Below, one piece after another: positions 37,164 through 46,527 of a stretch of 64,000 nucleotides of DNA. A program made the translations under genes and the position numbers. The stretch comes from an uncultured Porphyromonadaceae bacterium. GTDB lineage: Bacteria > Bacteroidota > Bacteroidia > Bacteroidales > Muribaculaceae. Each line of letters opens with the position of its first letter. Within the stretch, counting starts at the first letter, position 1. The notes below the pieces were generated by a model. The model was not told the origin of the DNA, did not search any database, and saw nothing but the letters and a program-made list of their open reading frames with translations. The stretch is from NCBI GenBank assembly GCA_947643665.1, contig CANRWW010000001.1, positions 1 to 64,000 of the forward strand, in the 5' to 3' direction.

Positions 37164-38012
37164 ATGAGGGGCCGTTTGTTTGGATTTTTATTATTGCTCT
37201 TGCTTCCCGGTGCCTTTTTTAGCTCCCGGGCGCAAATTTTGACGATTCCGAGTGAGAATGTGAATGTTGATTCGCTTAAGCGTGCTTTTGCGGATACGCA
37301 TTATTATTTTGGCCTCTATAAAGACAATTATTTTATTTTCGGTCCATCGATTTCCCATCGTCCGAACCGTGAGAATACCAATATAAAATTTCAGATTTCC
37401 ATAGCGCAGAAACTGACGAAGACGACCCTTCCATGGGGCACGTATCTTTATCTTTATTATACCCAAAAGGTGTTCTGGAATGTGCTTCAGAATTCAATGC
37501 CGATGACAGATCTTAATTTCAATCCCGGTATAGGTCTTGCCAAACCGGTGTTTATAAAAGACCGCTTTATCGGCAAACTTACCTTGCAGCTTGAGCATGA
37601 GAGCAATGGGCGCGACGGGTTGGAGTCGCGTTCGTGGAACAAGGTCACGATAGGGGGGAGTGTGATGGTGGATCCTAATTTTGTGGTCTACGGAAAGTTC
37701 TGGATCCCGATAATTGACGGTGTAAATAACCAGGACATACTGAAATATTGTGGTATTTTCCAGGTTGGCTGGTCGCTACAGTCCCCTAACAGGAAATTTT
37801 CAACTACAGTGACCATGGTAAAGCGGCAAGGATGGAATTTCAATTACAACTGGACTTTGGAGTGTGCCTACCGTTTTTCCACCAAATCAAACCAATATCT
37901 GTTCGCGCAGCTTTACAGCGGTTATGGCGAAGGATTGCTGGCATATAAGGAATACCACAACCAGTTTCGTGTCGGCATCGTGATCAAACCCACGCTATTT
38001 TCGGAATATTGA
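37164..38012 (+). CDS. pldA: Outer-membrane phospholipase A
   Basis: The 282-residue protein has a signal peptide (cleavage near SSRAQ) and a 12-strand-type barrel of alternating aromatic residues. The catalytic region is LEHESNGRDGLESRSWNK: His145, Ser147 and Asn159, with the same spacing as His142, Ser144 and Asn156 of E. coli OMPLA. The enzyme hydrolyses phospholipids that reach the outer leaflet. It is a single gene with its own promoter, convergent with the DUF2752 gene 33 bases on. Confidence 0.9.
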   Translation: MRGRLFGFLLLLLLPGAFFSSRAQILTIPSENVNVDSLKRAFADTHYYFGLYKDNYFIFGPSISHRPNRENTNIKFQISIAQKLTKTTLPWGTYLYLYYTQKVFWNVLQNSMPMTDLNFNPGIGLAKPVFIKDRFIGKLTLQLEHESNGRDGLESRSWNKVTIGGSVMVDPNFVVYGKFWIPIIDGVNNQDILKYCGIFQVGWSLQSPNRKFSTTVTMVKRQGWNFNYNWTLECAYRFSTKSNQYLFAQLYSGYGEGLLAYKEYHNQFRVGIVIKPTLFSEY

Positions 38013-38045
38013 TGTGCCGGGGCTCCACCGTATTACGGCGCTATT

Positions 38046-38438
38046 TTATATGCGAAGGATGTTGCGCACAATTGTCCAGGCTGTTACCATGCCGAGCAAT
38101 ATGTATAGCGCGGCGGGGGCTGTGATTTTTCTGTATGTTTTTTCTATCAAGGTGTTGCCCGGGAGCACCCAATGCAGTCCGCACAATGCTATAAACAGTA
38201 TTGTGACCGGAAGGAAATAGTTGTAACTTAATGCCCGGGCAGGCCCGCCGTTAATCAAGGCATGGAGCGCCCTTTGGCTTCCGCATCCCGGGCATGACCA
38301 TCCGGTGAGCTGCTTTACCAGGCATTGCGGCATGATACCGGTCCATTCCACAATGGCTAGATACAAAACAGCCAGAGCCGCTCCTGCCATTATGGCGAGA
38401 GCGGCTCTGGACCATATTATGTGTTGTGGCGCTTTCAC
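38046..38438 (-). CDS. DUF2752 membrane protein
   Basis: The 130-residue protein has three membrane segments and the family core LTGWSCPGCGSQRALHALINGGPARALSYN. The conserved Cys pair and adjacent Arg suggest a metal- or redox-related site, but the function is unknown. It starts 7 bases after the GYF/dispanin gene, a pairing I know from other Bacteroidetes. Confidence 0.87.
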   Translation of the reverse strand: MKAPQHIIWSRAALAIMAGAALAVLYLAIVEWTGIMPQCLVKQLTGWSCPGCGSQRALHALINGGPARALSYNYFLPVTILFIALCGLHWVLPGNTLIEKTYRKITAPAALYILLGMVTAWTIVRNILRI

Positions 38439-38445
38439 GTGGTTT

Positions 38446-39051
38446 TTAGAATGATCCCATGAAGGCCAGTTGGAAAGGCCAGCTTACAGCGCCGAGGGTT
38501 ATGGCTAGTATTATGCACCATTGTGCCCATTCGCTGTATTTGCGGGCTTTTTCTATATTGCCTTTGTAATACGCGCTTTTTGTCATGGAAGAGAAGATAA
38601 TCGCAGGTATTCCTGCAATGGTACAGCAGAGCAGGGTAGCGATTACGCTCCATGCGATGTAAGCTGGCGGACAGGGTTCGTCTGTTATCGCCGCATATGG
38701 GGCGGCACAGGGACTTGGCTGTGTCCTGCTGGCGGTGGTATCGCTATTGGCGGTTTGCTGCTGTGGAGCGGAGTCTGCGGAACTGTTGCCGTATGAGGCG
38801 TTTTCTGTCACAGATTGCTCCCTTTCATACTGCCTGGCCTGCGGATCATATGCATTTTCTGTTTCCGCACGGTTTGCAGCCTGGTCGCGCATGGCCATCA
38901 TCTGTGCCAGTTCGCTGATCTGTCCGGCAGGAGTCCATTCCGGCAATCCTTCGCACCATATGAGGGTGTCGGGTTTTAGACCGGCGTTCACAAGCTGGTC
39001 TGCGCTGTAAGGTCCTGCGTGCCGTTTGTCTACGATTATCCAGTATTCCAT
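38446..39051 (-). CDS. GYF_2 plus CD225/dispanin membrane protein
   Basis: I start this protein of about 201 residues at the ATG at 39051, because MEYWIIVDKRHAGPYSADQL is the natural beginning of a GYF_2 (DUF4339) domain (residues 1-50, including LIWCEGLPEWTPAGQI). A Gln- and Ala-rich linker follows, then a C-terminal CD225/dispanin domain with two membrane segments (IAWSVIATLLCCTIAGIPAIIFSSMT and AQWCIILAITLGAVSWPF). The role is unknown. It is followed by the DUF2752 gene and lies 50 bases after deoC. Confidence 0.85.
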   Translation of the reverse strand: MEYWIIVDKRHAGPYSADQLVNAGLKPDTLIWCEGLPEWTPAGQISELAQMMAMRDQAANRAETENAYDPQARQYEREQSVTENASYGNSSADSAPQQQTANSDTTASRTQPSPCAAPYAAITDEPCPPAYIAWSVIATLLCCTIAGIPAIIFSSMTKSAYYKGNIEKARKYSEWAQWCIILAITLGAVSWPFQLAFMGSF

Positions 39052-39101
39052 TTGTTTGTAGAAAGGTCGGCAACCGGCATGATCGCCGGTCGCTGGGTTA
39101 T

Positions 39102-39989
39102 TCAAAAATATTTGGTCTCAGTCCCCCATATCGCAGAGAGCAGATTGTTGGCCAGACCGCTTGCACCGATACGGAAATATTCGTTGGTCAGCCATTTCTC
39201 TCCCAACACTTCCTTTACAATGCAATAGTAGCTTACCGCATCCTCGGTTGTGCGCACGCCTCCAGCCGGCTTGAATCCTACCATACGGCCGGTTTTGTCG
39301 TAGTATTCCTTTATGCATGAGCACATCACATAGGCGGCTTCAAGGCTGGCGCCAGGATATTCTTTGCCGGTAGAGGTTTTGATAAAATCGGCGCCGCTGT
39401 ACATGGCAAGCACCGATGCCGCCTTGATGTTTTCGGCGGTTTTGAGGGCGCCTGTCTCAAGGATCACTTTCAGACGGGCGTCACGGCAGGAATGTTTAAG
39501 TTCGGAAATTTCGTCGCATACCTCTTCATAGTCCCCGTCAAGGAAGTTTCCGAGATTCAGTACGATATCAATTTCGTCGGCTCCCCCTTCCACGGCGAGG
39601 GCTGTTTCTGCAACTTTTACCTCAATGAAAGATTGTGATGAAGGGAAGCAGCCGGCCACGCAGGCTATTTCCACATCGCTTACTTCAAGAACCGAACGCA
39701 CCACTTGGGCGAAATTGGGGTAAACGCAGATGGCGGCTACGTTTTTTATTTCAGGGTGCTCGTTGTCGAAGTCGTTCACCCTTTCGGTGAAGTCAGCCAC
39801 GCTTCGCGGAGAGTCCACTGAGCGGAGTGTGGTGAGGTCTATGCAGTTGAAGAGGAATTTGTAAACCTCCTCGTTCATGTTTTCAGAAAGATGTTCCGAG
39901 ATTATTTTCTCGGTGGCGGCTTTCACAGCTGCGTCGTCGGCAAGCACCTGCGAGTCTTTCACCGCCTGATGATATTTGTCTAGTTCCAT
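39102..39989 (-). CDS. deoC: Deoxyribose-phosphate aldolase
   Basis: The 295-residue enzyme cleaves 2-deoxyribose-5-phosphate to acetaldehyde and glyceraldehyde-3-phosphate in nucleoside salvage. The class I aldolase features are EIDIVLNLGNFLDGDY, VILETGAL, the Schiff-base Lys in ADFIKTSTGKEYPGA, and the proton-relay Lys in VGFKPAGGVRTTEDA. It is about 35 residues longer than E. coli DeoC, mainly at the N-terminus, as in other Bacteroidetes. Confidence 0.93.
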   Translation of the reverse strand: MELDKYHQAVKDSQVLADDAAVKAATEKIISEHLSENMNEEVYKFLFNCIDLTTLRSVDSPRSVADFTERVNDFDNEHPEIKNVAAICVYPNFAQVVRSVLEVSDVEIACVAGCFPSSQSFIEVKVAETALAVEGGADEIDIVLNLGNFLDGDYEEVCDEISELKHSCRDARLKVILETGALKTAENIKAASVLAMYSGADFIKTSTGKEYPGASLEAAYVMCSCIKEYYDKTGRMVGFKPAGGVRTTEDAVSYYCIVKEVLGEKWLTNEYFRIGASGLANNLLSAIWGTETKYF

Positions 39990-40004
39990 GATTTTTTAGT
40001 TTAG

Positions 40005-40120
40005 AAACGAGAAGTAAGAAGCCAGAGCAAGAATAGAATTTTAGAAGTAAGAGCATTAGAAGTCAAGCAAGAAAAGTTTTGCTGATGGTTCTGGTACTCC
40101 TGATATCTTTGGTTGCTCTG
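40005..40120. repeat. Purine-rich repeat tract, copy 2
   Basis: The tract contains several AGAAGTAAGA- and AGAAGTCAAG-like units; 40043-40067 begins AGAAGTAAGAGCATTAGAAG. Its reverse complement resembles 58653-58677 (18 or more matching positions of 25) and 23455-23480. No ORF lies here. It fills the gap between deoC and the carboxynorspermidine-synthase-like gene. Confidence 0.5.
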
Positions 40121-40134
40121 GTTTCAAGTGATTT

Positions 40135-40142
40135 CAAAATTA
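40135..40142 (-). promoter_or_regulatory. Possible -7 box for deoC (TAATTTTG on minus strand)
   Basis: The plus strand reads CAAAATTA. It overlaps the stop codon of the upstream gene and would give a leader of about 140 bases. Confidence 0.35.
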
Positions 40143-41372
40143 AATTTTGTCAACTTCCAGATCGGCGTTTACTATTTCGTGCCATGGGAGACCCTGCACT
40201 GAGAGTTGCTCCATGAACGGATCAGGATCGAATTCTTCAACGTTGTGCACTCCTTTTTTGTTCCATTTTCCGGTGAGGAACATCATGGCGCCGATCATGG
40301 CGGGCACACCGGTGGTGTAGCTTACGGCCTGCATGCCGGTCTCTTTGTATGCTTCTTCGTGAGAGCAGTTGTTGTAGATGTAGTAAGTGAGTTCCTCGCC
40401 GTTTTTGCCTTTGCCTGCTATGCGGCAGCCGATAGAGGTTTCGCCGGTATAGTTTTCACCGAGATCCTGCGGATCGGGAAGCACGGCTTTCAGGAATTGC
40501 AGGGGCACGATTTTCTGGCCGTTATATTCGATCTCGTCAATGCGTGCCATGCCTATATCCTGTATCACACGCAGATGGGTGAGGTATTCCTGGCCGAATG
40601 TCATCCAGAAGCGGGCACGCTTGATCGTGGGGAAGTTCTGCACCAGGCTCTCCAGTTCCTCATGGTAGAGGAGGTAGCTGTCACGCGGGCCGATATTGGG
40701 GTAATTCAGGGGGGCATGTATCTCAAGCGGTTTGGTTGTCACCCATTCGCCGTTGAGCCAATAGCGTCCGTTCTGGGTTATTTCGCGGATGTTTATCTCC
40801 GGATTGAAGTTGGTGGCGAAAGCCTTGCCGTGGTTTCCTGCGTTGCAGTCCACAATATCAAGGGTTTCCATTTCCGAGAAGTAGTGTTTTGCGGCATAGG
40901 CGGTGAAAACTCCGGATACACCTGGGTCAAATCCGCATCCGAGTATGGCGGTAAGGCCGGCTTTTTCAAAACGCTCGCGGTAAGCCCACTGCCAGGAATA
41001 CTCGAAATGTGCCACGTCGCGCGGCTCGTAGTTGGCGGTGTCAAGGTAGTTGACACCGCATTCCAGGCAGGCATCCATGATAGTGAGGTCCTGATAGGGG
41101 AGCGCCACGTTTATTACCATTTCCGGTTTGTGACGGCGGAAAAGCTCGCAAAGTTGTTCCACGCTGTCAGCATCCACGCTGTCGGTGCTTATGGCGGGCA
41201 ACTTGCGTCCGTCTTTGGCTGCGGCTTCCTCTATGGCTTTTGCCAGAAGATCGCATTTGCGCCGTGTGCGCGACGCTATCACTATTTCGCTGAACACTTC
41301 AGGGTTCTGGGCGCACTTGTGGGCTACCACGCTGCCCACGCCACCGGCGCCGATGATGATGACTTTTGACAT
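40140..41372 (-). CDS. Saccharopine-dehydrogenase-family protein, carboxynorspermidine synthase-like
   Basis: I start this protein of about 410 residues at the ATG at 41372 (MSKVIIIGAGGVGSVVAHKCAQNPEVF), where the Rossmann fold begins; the upstream Met adds a basic tail of 15 residues. The sequence GCGFDPGVSGVFTAYAAKHYFSEMETLDIVDCNAGNHG fits the Lys9-like carboxynorspermidine synthase branch. That enzyme joins aspartate semialdehyde and a diamine in the alternative polyamine pathway. The partner decarboxylase NspC is not in the window. A -7 box lies at 41504-41511. Confidence 0.85.
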   Translation of the reverse strand: MSKVIIIGAGGVGSVVAHKCAQNPEVFSEIVIASRTRRKCDLLAKAIEEAAAKDGRKLPAISTDSVDADSVEQLCELFRRHKPEMVINVALPYQDLTIMDACLECGVNYLDTANYEPRDVAHFEYSWQWAYRERFEKAGLTAILGCGFDPGVSGVFTAYAAKHYFSEMETLDIVDCNAGNHGKAFATNFNPEINIREITQNGRYWLNGEWVTTKPLEIHAPLNYPNIGPRDSYLLYHEELESLVQNFPTIKRARFWMTFGQEYLTHLRVIQDIGMARIDEIEYNGQKIVPLQFLKAVLPDPQDLGENYTGETSIGCRIAGKGKNGEELTYYIYNNCSHEEAYKETGMQAVSYTTGVPAMIGAMMFLTGKWNKKGVHNVEEFDPDPFMEQLSVQGLPWHEIVNADLEVDKI

Positions 41373-41503
41373 TCTTTTCTTTTTACGTTTGGTAGGCACC
41401 GCCGGCGGGGCCGACACGTTGGTGTGCGGTGGGACCTGTGCGGTGTGTGCTGGAAAAACGGTTATTCGCGGGAGCTTGTTGGGGCGCCACGCCTATCAAC
41501 TTG

Positions 41504-41511
41504 CAAATTTA
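41504..41511 (-). promoter_or_regulatory. -7 box for the carboxynorspermidine-synthase-like gene
   Basis: The plus strand reads CAAATTTA (TAAATTTG on the minus strand), 132 bases upstream of the chosen start and divergent from the uvrC promoter. Confidence 0.55.
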
Positions 41512-41541
41512 ATAAAATTTTTGAACTGCCAACACTTTCGC

Positions 41542-41572
41542 TTGTGAACTATCCTGTATTTTTGTAACTTTG
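41542..41572 (+). promoter_or_regulatory. Promoter of uvrC (TTG, 20 bases, TAACTTTG)
   Basis: TTG at 41542-41544 and TAACTTTG at 41565-41572 are separated by 20 bases. The start codon is 28 bases downstream. Confidence 0.65.
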
Positions 41573-41600
41573 ATAGGAAAGAGAGGAAAAGTGACAGACA

Positions 41601-43427
41601 ATGGGAAAACATTCTAAAGACAAATCGCCCGAACTGCAGCAGAAGATCGCCATATTGCCCGATTCGCCGGGTGTGTACATGTATTACGATGCCGAGGGCA
41701 CGGTGATATATGTCGGAAAGGCGAAAAATCTAAAGCGGCGTGTGTCCTCCTATTTCAACCGCACCCACGATGTGCTGCGCACAAACCTGCTTGTGCGTGC
41801 CATTGCCGACATGAGCTACATAGTGGTGCCCACGGAGCAGGATGCGCTCAACCTTGAAAATTCGATGATAAAGGAGCACAAGCCACGCTATAATGTGCTG
41901 CTGAAAGATGACAAGTCTTACCCATGGATCTGTGTCACAAAAGAGCTGTATCCGAGGGTGTTCCTTACCCGCCAGCGTCTCAAGGACGGTTCGAAATATT
42001 TTGGCCCCTATACCGAAGTCGGGGCGGCGCGTGCCGTGCTTGAGCTTGCACGCGAGCTTTACCCCATACGCACATGCCGCATGCCCATTACTCCGGCATC
42101 GCTTGATCGGGGCAAAGGACGTCTCTGTCTGGAGTATCATCTCAAACGGTGCCAGGGATGTTGTGTCGGTAAGATCTCGCCTGAGCGGTATGGAGCCTAC
42201 ATAGAGCAGATACGCCAGATATTGCGCGGCGAGACAGGCGAGCTGATGGCTTACCTGCGGTCGGAGATGGAACGCCTTGCCGGGGAACTGAAATTCGAGG
42301 AGGCACAGGAACTGAAAGTGAAATACCAGCTGGTGGAGCGTTATCGTGCCAAAAGTGTGATTGTCAGCCAGACGGTTGACAACGTGGATGTGTTCGGTAT
42401 TGACGATGACGGCGGCAACGATGTCTATATCAATTATATGCATGTGCGGCGCGGCGCGGTGGTGAGGAGTGTCACCCTGCGTTACAAGAGGCGCCTGAGC
42501 GAGGAGGCTTCGGCGCTTTTAAGCTATGCGCTTGACGAGATACGCACCCGTTTCGGCATCGTTTATGGCGAGGTGATAGTGCCTATGCTTCCTGATCTAG
42601 AGATGGAGGGTGTGGCATTCACCATACCGCAACGAGGCGACAAGGCAAAACTGCTTGATGTGAGCGCGCGCAACGCCCGCCAGAACAAACTTGACGATCT
42701 TAAGCAGCTTGAATGGACCGATCCTGAAAAACGTGCTGAAAAGACCCTTGAGCGCATGAAAGCCGATTTCAGGCTTAAGGAGCTGCCGCGGCATGTGGAG
42801 TGCTTTGACAATTCCAATATACAGGGTACCAATCCTGTCGCCTCCTGTGTGGTATTCCGCGACGCCAAACCTTCAAAGAAAGATTACCGCCATTTCAACA
42901 TCAAGACCGTTGTCGGGCCCGACGATTTCGCCTCCATGAAGGAGGTGCTTACCCGCAGGTACACCCGCATGATGGAGGAGGCGCCCGACGACCTGCCGCA
43001 ACTCATTGTGGTTGACGGCGGCAAAGGGCAGTTGAGCGCCGCCGTGGAGGTTCTTGACGAGATAGGTCTGCGCGGTAAAATCGCCGTGATCGGCATCGCC
43101 AAACGTCTGGAAGAGATATATTTCCCCGGCGACAGCGTGCCTCTCTATATTGACAAAAACTCCGAGTCGCTACGTGTGGTGCAGCAGCTCCGCGACGAGG
43201 CGCACCGTTTCGGCATCACCCACCACCGCGACCGCCGTTCCAAGTCGGCCATCGTAAGCGAACTTTCCACCATCCGGGGTATAGGCCCCGGTACCGAGCA
43301 GGCTCTTCTTCGGCACTTCAAGAGCGTGAAACGCATTTCTGAAGCATCCCTTGACGCTCTTGCCGCCGTAATCGGTCCCGCCAAAGCGCGCCTCGTCAGC
43401 GGACACTTTGCCTCCCCAAAAACATAA
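41601..43427 (+). CDS. uvrC: Excinuclease ABC subunit C
   Basis: The 608-residue nuclease makes the two incisions of nucleotide excision repair with UvrA and UvrB. The order of domains is normal: GIY-YIG nuclease (LPDSPGVYMYYDAEGTVIYVGKAKNLKRR, about 15-45), a cysteine group (about 170-190, CLEYHLKRCQGCCVGK), the UVR motif (LAGELKFEEAQELKVKYQ), the RNase H-like nuclease (VECFDNSNIQGTNPVASCVVF) and the HhH pair (IRGIGPGTEQALLRHFKSV). It is the last housekeeping gene before the accessory island; no terminator is evident after it, only the palindromic element. Confidence 0.96.
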   Translation: MGKHSKDKSPELQQKIAILPDSPGVYMYYDAEGTVIYVGKAKNLKRRVSSYFNRTHDVLRTNLLVRAIADMSYIVVPTEQDALNLENSMIKEHKPRYNVLLKDDKSYPWICVTKELYPRVFLTRQRLKDGSKYFGPYTEVGAARAVLELARELYPIRTCRMPITPASLDRGKGRLCLEYHLKRCQGCCVGKISPERYGAYIEQIRQILRGETGELMAYLRSEMERLAGELKFEEAQELKVKYQLVERYRAKSVIVSQTVDNVDVFGIDDDGGNDVYINYMHVRRGAVVRSVTLRYKRRLSEEASALLSYALDEIRTRFGIVYGEVIVPMLPDLEMEGVAFTIPQRGDKAKLLDVSARNARQNKLDDLKQLEWTDPEKRAEKTLERMKADFRLKELPRHVECFDNSNIQGTNPVASCVVFRDAKPSKKDYRHFNIKTVVGPDDFASMKEVLTRRYTRMMEEAPDDLPQLIVVDGGKGQLSAAVEVLDEIGLRGKIAVIGIAKRLEEIYFPGDSVPLYIDKNSESLRVVQQLRDEAHRFGITHHRDRRSKSAIVSELSTIRGIGPGTEQALLRHFKSVKRISEASLDALAAVIGPAKARLVSGHFASPKT

Positions 43428-43442
43428 ATTACAAATCTGATG

Positions 43443-43630
43443 TTAAGTAAGTCATGAAAATTATTACGCATCAAATATCTAATAGGGCTTTATATTATCT
43501 GCGGCATTCTTTCGCCGCTTTTCGCCCTCATCTTCAGTTGTGTAGCCCGCTACACTCCTTCATCTTCGGACAAAAATCGGCTGAAAGCATGCTCTCAGAT
43601 AATATAAAATAATTTCCACGACTTACTTAA
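43443..43630. repeat. Palindromic element copy A (MITE- or REP-like), 188 bases
   Basis: The ends are imperfect 23-base inverted repeats (43443-43465 and 43608-43630, 21 of 23 matching; the outermost bases are TTAAGTAAGT and ACTTACTTAA). Inside, TTTATATTATCT (43489-43500) pairs perfectly with AGATAATATAAA (43597-43608). The centre adds two hairpins, GCGGC-ATTCTTTC-GCCGC (43501-43518) and GTGTAG-CCCG-CTACAC (43540-43555). A second copy lies at 50046-50149. The right end stops 6 bases before the glf start codon. No transposase or TAnnTTTG box lies inside. Confidence 0.8.
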
Positions 43631-43636
43631 AATACT

Positions 43637-44788
43637 ATGGAAAATACATACGATTATCTGCTCGTTGGAGCCGGACTTTACAGTGCTGTTTTCGCATGGC
43701 ATGCTACCCGGCATGGCAAACGGTGCCTTGTCGTTGAGCGAAGGAAACACCCGGGCGGAAACCTGTATTGTGAGTGTGTGGAAGGAATAAACGTGCATTG
43801 TTACGGCCCGCATATATTCCATACATCTGATAAAAAGATCTGGGATACGGTAAACAGCATAGTGCCGTTCAATAATTTCATAAATACCCCCTTGGCACGG
43901 TATGGGAACCGGCTGTACAACCTTCCGTTCAACATGAATACTTTCTGCCAGATGTGGGGATGTCTTTCCCCGGCAGAGGCGTCTGCAATTCTCAGGCGTC
44001 AATGCGATGTGGAACTGGCGGAACAGCTCTTGCGCGGGCATGTGGAGGCTCAAAACCTGGAGGAACAGGCATTGCGTCTGGTAGGGCGCGACATATACGA
44101 CAGATTGGTCAAAGGCTATACCGAAAAACAATGGGGTCGCCCTTGCGCGGAGTTGCCGGCATTTATCATCCGGCGTCTGCCGGTAAGGCTTACGTTTGAC
44201 AACAATTATTTCGACGATTCATATCAGGGAATACCTGTCGGGGGATATAACCGGCTGATTGGAAAATTGCTTTCGGGCTCCGATGTGGTTCTTGATTGTG
44301 ATTATATTAAATAACGGCATGAACTGCGCGGTCTCGCCGATACGATAGTGTATACCGGATCAATTGACGAGTATTTCGATTATTGCCACGGGAGGCTTGA
44401 CTATCGGTCTGTCAGATTTGAAAATGAATTAGTTCCGGTGGCTAACTGGCAGGGTAACGCCGTAGTGAATTATACTGACCGCGCTATCCCTTATACACGC
44501 ATTGTGGAACATAAGCATTTCGAGATGCATGGAGAGGTGTTGTACAGAAATGAAATTTCTGTGATAAGCCGCGAATACAGTATTGAGTGGCATCCGGATG
44601 CAGAGCGCTTCTATCCGGTCAATGATCCACGGAATACCGCTCTTTTCCGCCGGTATGCTGACATGGCGGAAAAAGAACGCAATGTCATTTTCGGGGGGCG
44701 CCTGGCTGAATACCGTTATTATGACATGGACGATATTGTGGTGGGAGCGTTGGCTGTTGCGGAAGCTCATATAAGCCGGTTTGGTTAA
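43637..44788 (+). pseudogene. glf: UDP-galactopyranose mutase gene with in-frame stop
   Basis: The frame of 384 codons encodes a complete Glf, which converts UDP-galactopyranose to UDP-galactofuranose for cell-surface glycans. The marks are the FAD loop LLVGAGLYSAVFA, CYGPHIFHTS, LVKGYTEKQWGR and GIPVGGYNRLI in the first half. YTGSIDEYFDYCHGRLDYRSVRFE, IPYTRIVEHKHFE and IFGGRLAEYRYYDMDD are in the second half. Codon 226 (44312-44314) is TAA, and the frame continues without a shift on both sides (DYIK-stop-RHELRGLADTIVYTG). As read, only 225 residues lacking the C-terminal part would be made. It starts 6 bases after the palindromic element and has no recognisable promoter. A sequencing error cannot be excluded. 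Confidence 0.88.
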
Positions 44789-44865
44789 TATGGGTTAAAT
44801 GTTTGATTTTGCTTGTTTAAAATGGCTTAATTGCGTATATTGTGCAAAAATAAAATTTGAGAGAA

Positions 44866-46526
44866 ATGCACACCGACACACATGAAAATATTATGATTGA
44901 CAGCAATTGTAATTCAAATTGCAAACTCTCATTTTCCGTTCTGATGCCTGTTTTCAATCAATGCGCATTTGTGCGGCGTGCGATTTCAAGCCTGTTGCAG
45001 CAGACTTTATCTGATTGGGAATTGATTATTATAAATGATGGCAGCACCGATGCCACAAAAGAGTTCATCGCAGACTATATCACAGATCCCCGAGTGAAAT
45101 ATATCGAGAACAAAACAAACCTAGGACTGGGATACGCATTGAACCGTGGTATGGATGCCGTCACAGGAAAATATATAGCCTATCTGCCTGCCGACGATTT
45201 TTTCGAGGCAGACCACCTCTCCACTCTTGCCGATGCTTTGGAAACAAAAGATGCTGTGCTTGCTTTCAGTGGCATAAGGTACGATGCCTCAAAAGAAGTT
45301 GGTATCGTGGATTATAAGACCTGCAAAGGTGCGATTCCTGGATATTGTACTCAGCTTGTACAGGTGGCGCATTGTAAGACATCCGACAGATGGACTGAAC
45401 GGGAGGAGTGTGTATCAGACGATCTGTTTTTTCTTTTTTGGCGAAAACTGACCGGAAAGGGCATGTTCATACCTACAGGTAAAATTACCTGTGAATGGAC
45501 AAATCATCCGTATCAGCACCATAAGATTTGTGGGGAGCGGTATGGTGGCGGACTTAATAAATATCGTGTTTTCTACGGAACAACACAGCCGCTGCGTTTT
45601 CGTTGCAACCGTTATAAGACGTTCGATGAAGTTGCGAATTACCGACCATATCATGAGCCTGTGGTCAAAGCGTCAGATGGTTTGAAAATATTGCTTGTAG
45701 GTGAACTGGCATATAATCCAGAACGTATATATGCACTTGAAAAAGCGGGACACTGTCTTTACGGGTTATGGGCCAAACCGAGGTTCGGTTACTCTACTGT
45801 AGATCCTCTTCCTTTCGGGCATGTAACTGATATTCCATATGGTAACTGGCGTGAAAGAATCAACGAAATCAAGCTGGATGTTATATATGCTCTGTTGAGT
45901 ACTTCCGCTATAGATATCGCACATGAGGTATTAAAGGCGCGTACCGGTATCCCATTCATATGGCATTTCAAGGAGGGACCCCAGGAAGCATTGAAAGCAG
46001 GCTTATGGGGGAAGCTCATGGAGCTATATACGTTGGCGGACGGTCGCATATATCTCAATTCAGTTGAGAAACAATGGGTGCAGCAGTTTATCCCTCCGCA
46101 GTGCGAAGGGACGGATCTGTTGCTTGACGGTGATATGCCTTTGGCCGATAACTTTGGAGATAATTTCTCCCGGAAACTATCTGCATCTCAGCCGTCAACA
46201 ACGGTTCACTGCTCCGTGTTAATTGGGCGGATCTGAATCTTCCCGCACGTATCAGCACATATCTCGTGGCAGGTATACCGATGATACAGAAACGCAATGA
46301 GGGGCATCTTTTTGCTCAGCGTAGCTATCTGCAGTCCTATGACATAGATATATGTTATGATAACATCAGTGAACTTGTTGATCAGCTCAAAGACAGAAAA
46401 CTACTGGAGCGGAAAATTGCAAATGTACTTGAGCGCCGGCATAATTTTTGTTTTGAGGCACACGAAAAAGAGCTGACGGCTTTTTTCCGACACATAATCT
46501 CCAAAACCGCCAAACACTCCGAATAA
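44866..46526 (+). pseudogene. Two-domain (GT2 + GT4-like) glycosyltransferase gene with frameshift
   Basis: Residues about 20-130 form a GT2 domain (FSVLMPVFNQCAFVRRAISSLLQQ, IIINDGSTDATKEFI, YLPADDFFEADH). After a linker, residues about 275-430 form a GT4-like N-terminal half (LKILLVGELAYNPERIYALEKAGH ... GIPFIWHFKEGPQ). Near 46165-46200 the frame shifts by one base. The first frame runs into junk and stops at 46236, while the next frame, open from 46164, reads ISAVNNGSLLRVNWADLNLPARISTYLVAGIPMIQ and on to 46526, clearly the missing C-terminal part. The ATG at 44866 is preferred over a TTG at 44857. The LanC-like gene begins 1 base after its stop. Such GT-LanC pairs occur in Bacteroidetes peptide natural-product loci (from memory). 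Confidence 0.8.
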
Positions 46527-46527
46527 T

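Noticed and set aside
40206..41369. 387-codon open frame antisense to the carboxynorspermidine-synthase-like gene
   Set aside because: The sense protein matches a known family over its whole length; the antisense frame is Cys-, His- and Val-rich with no motif and is a by-product of codon bias.
43443..43630. Invertible promoter of the Bacteroides capsule type
   Set aside because: The inverted ends fit, but no TAnnTTTG box lies inside in either direction, no recombinase gene is in the window, and copy B stands before an unrelated gene. Kept only as an alternative in the findings.
43595..44131. 178-codon minus-strand frame starting in glf and ending in the palindromic element
   Set aside because: It is antisense to a recognisable Glf. 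Its shared C-terminal residues with a frame at 50114-50461 come only from the repeated element.
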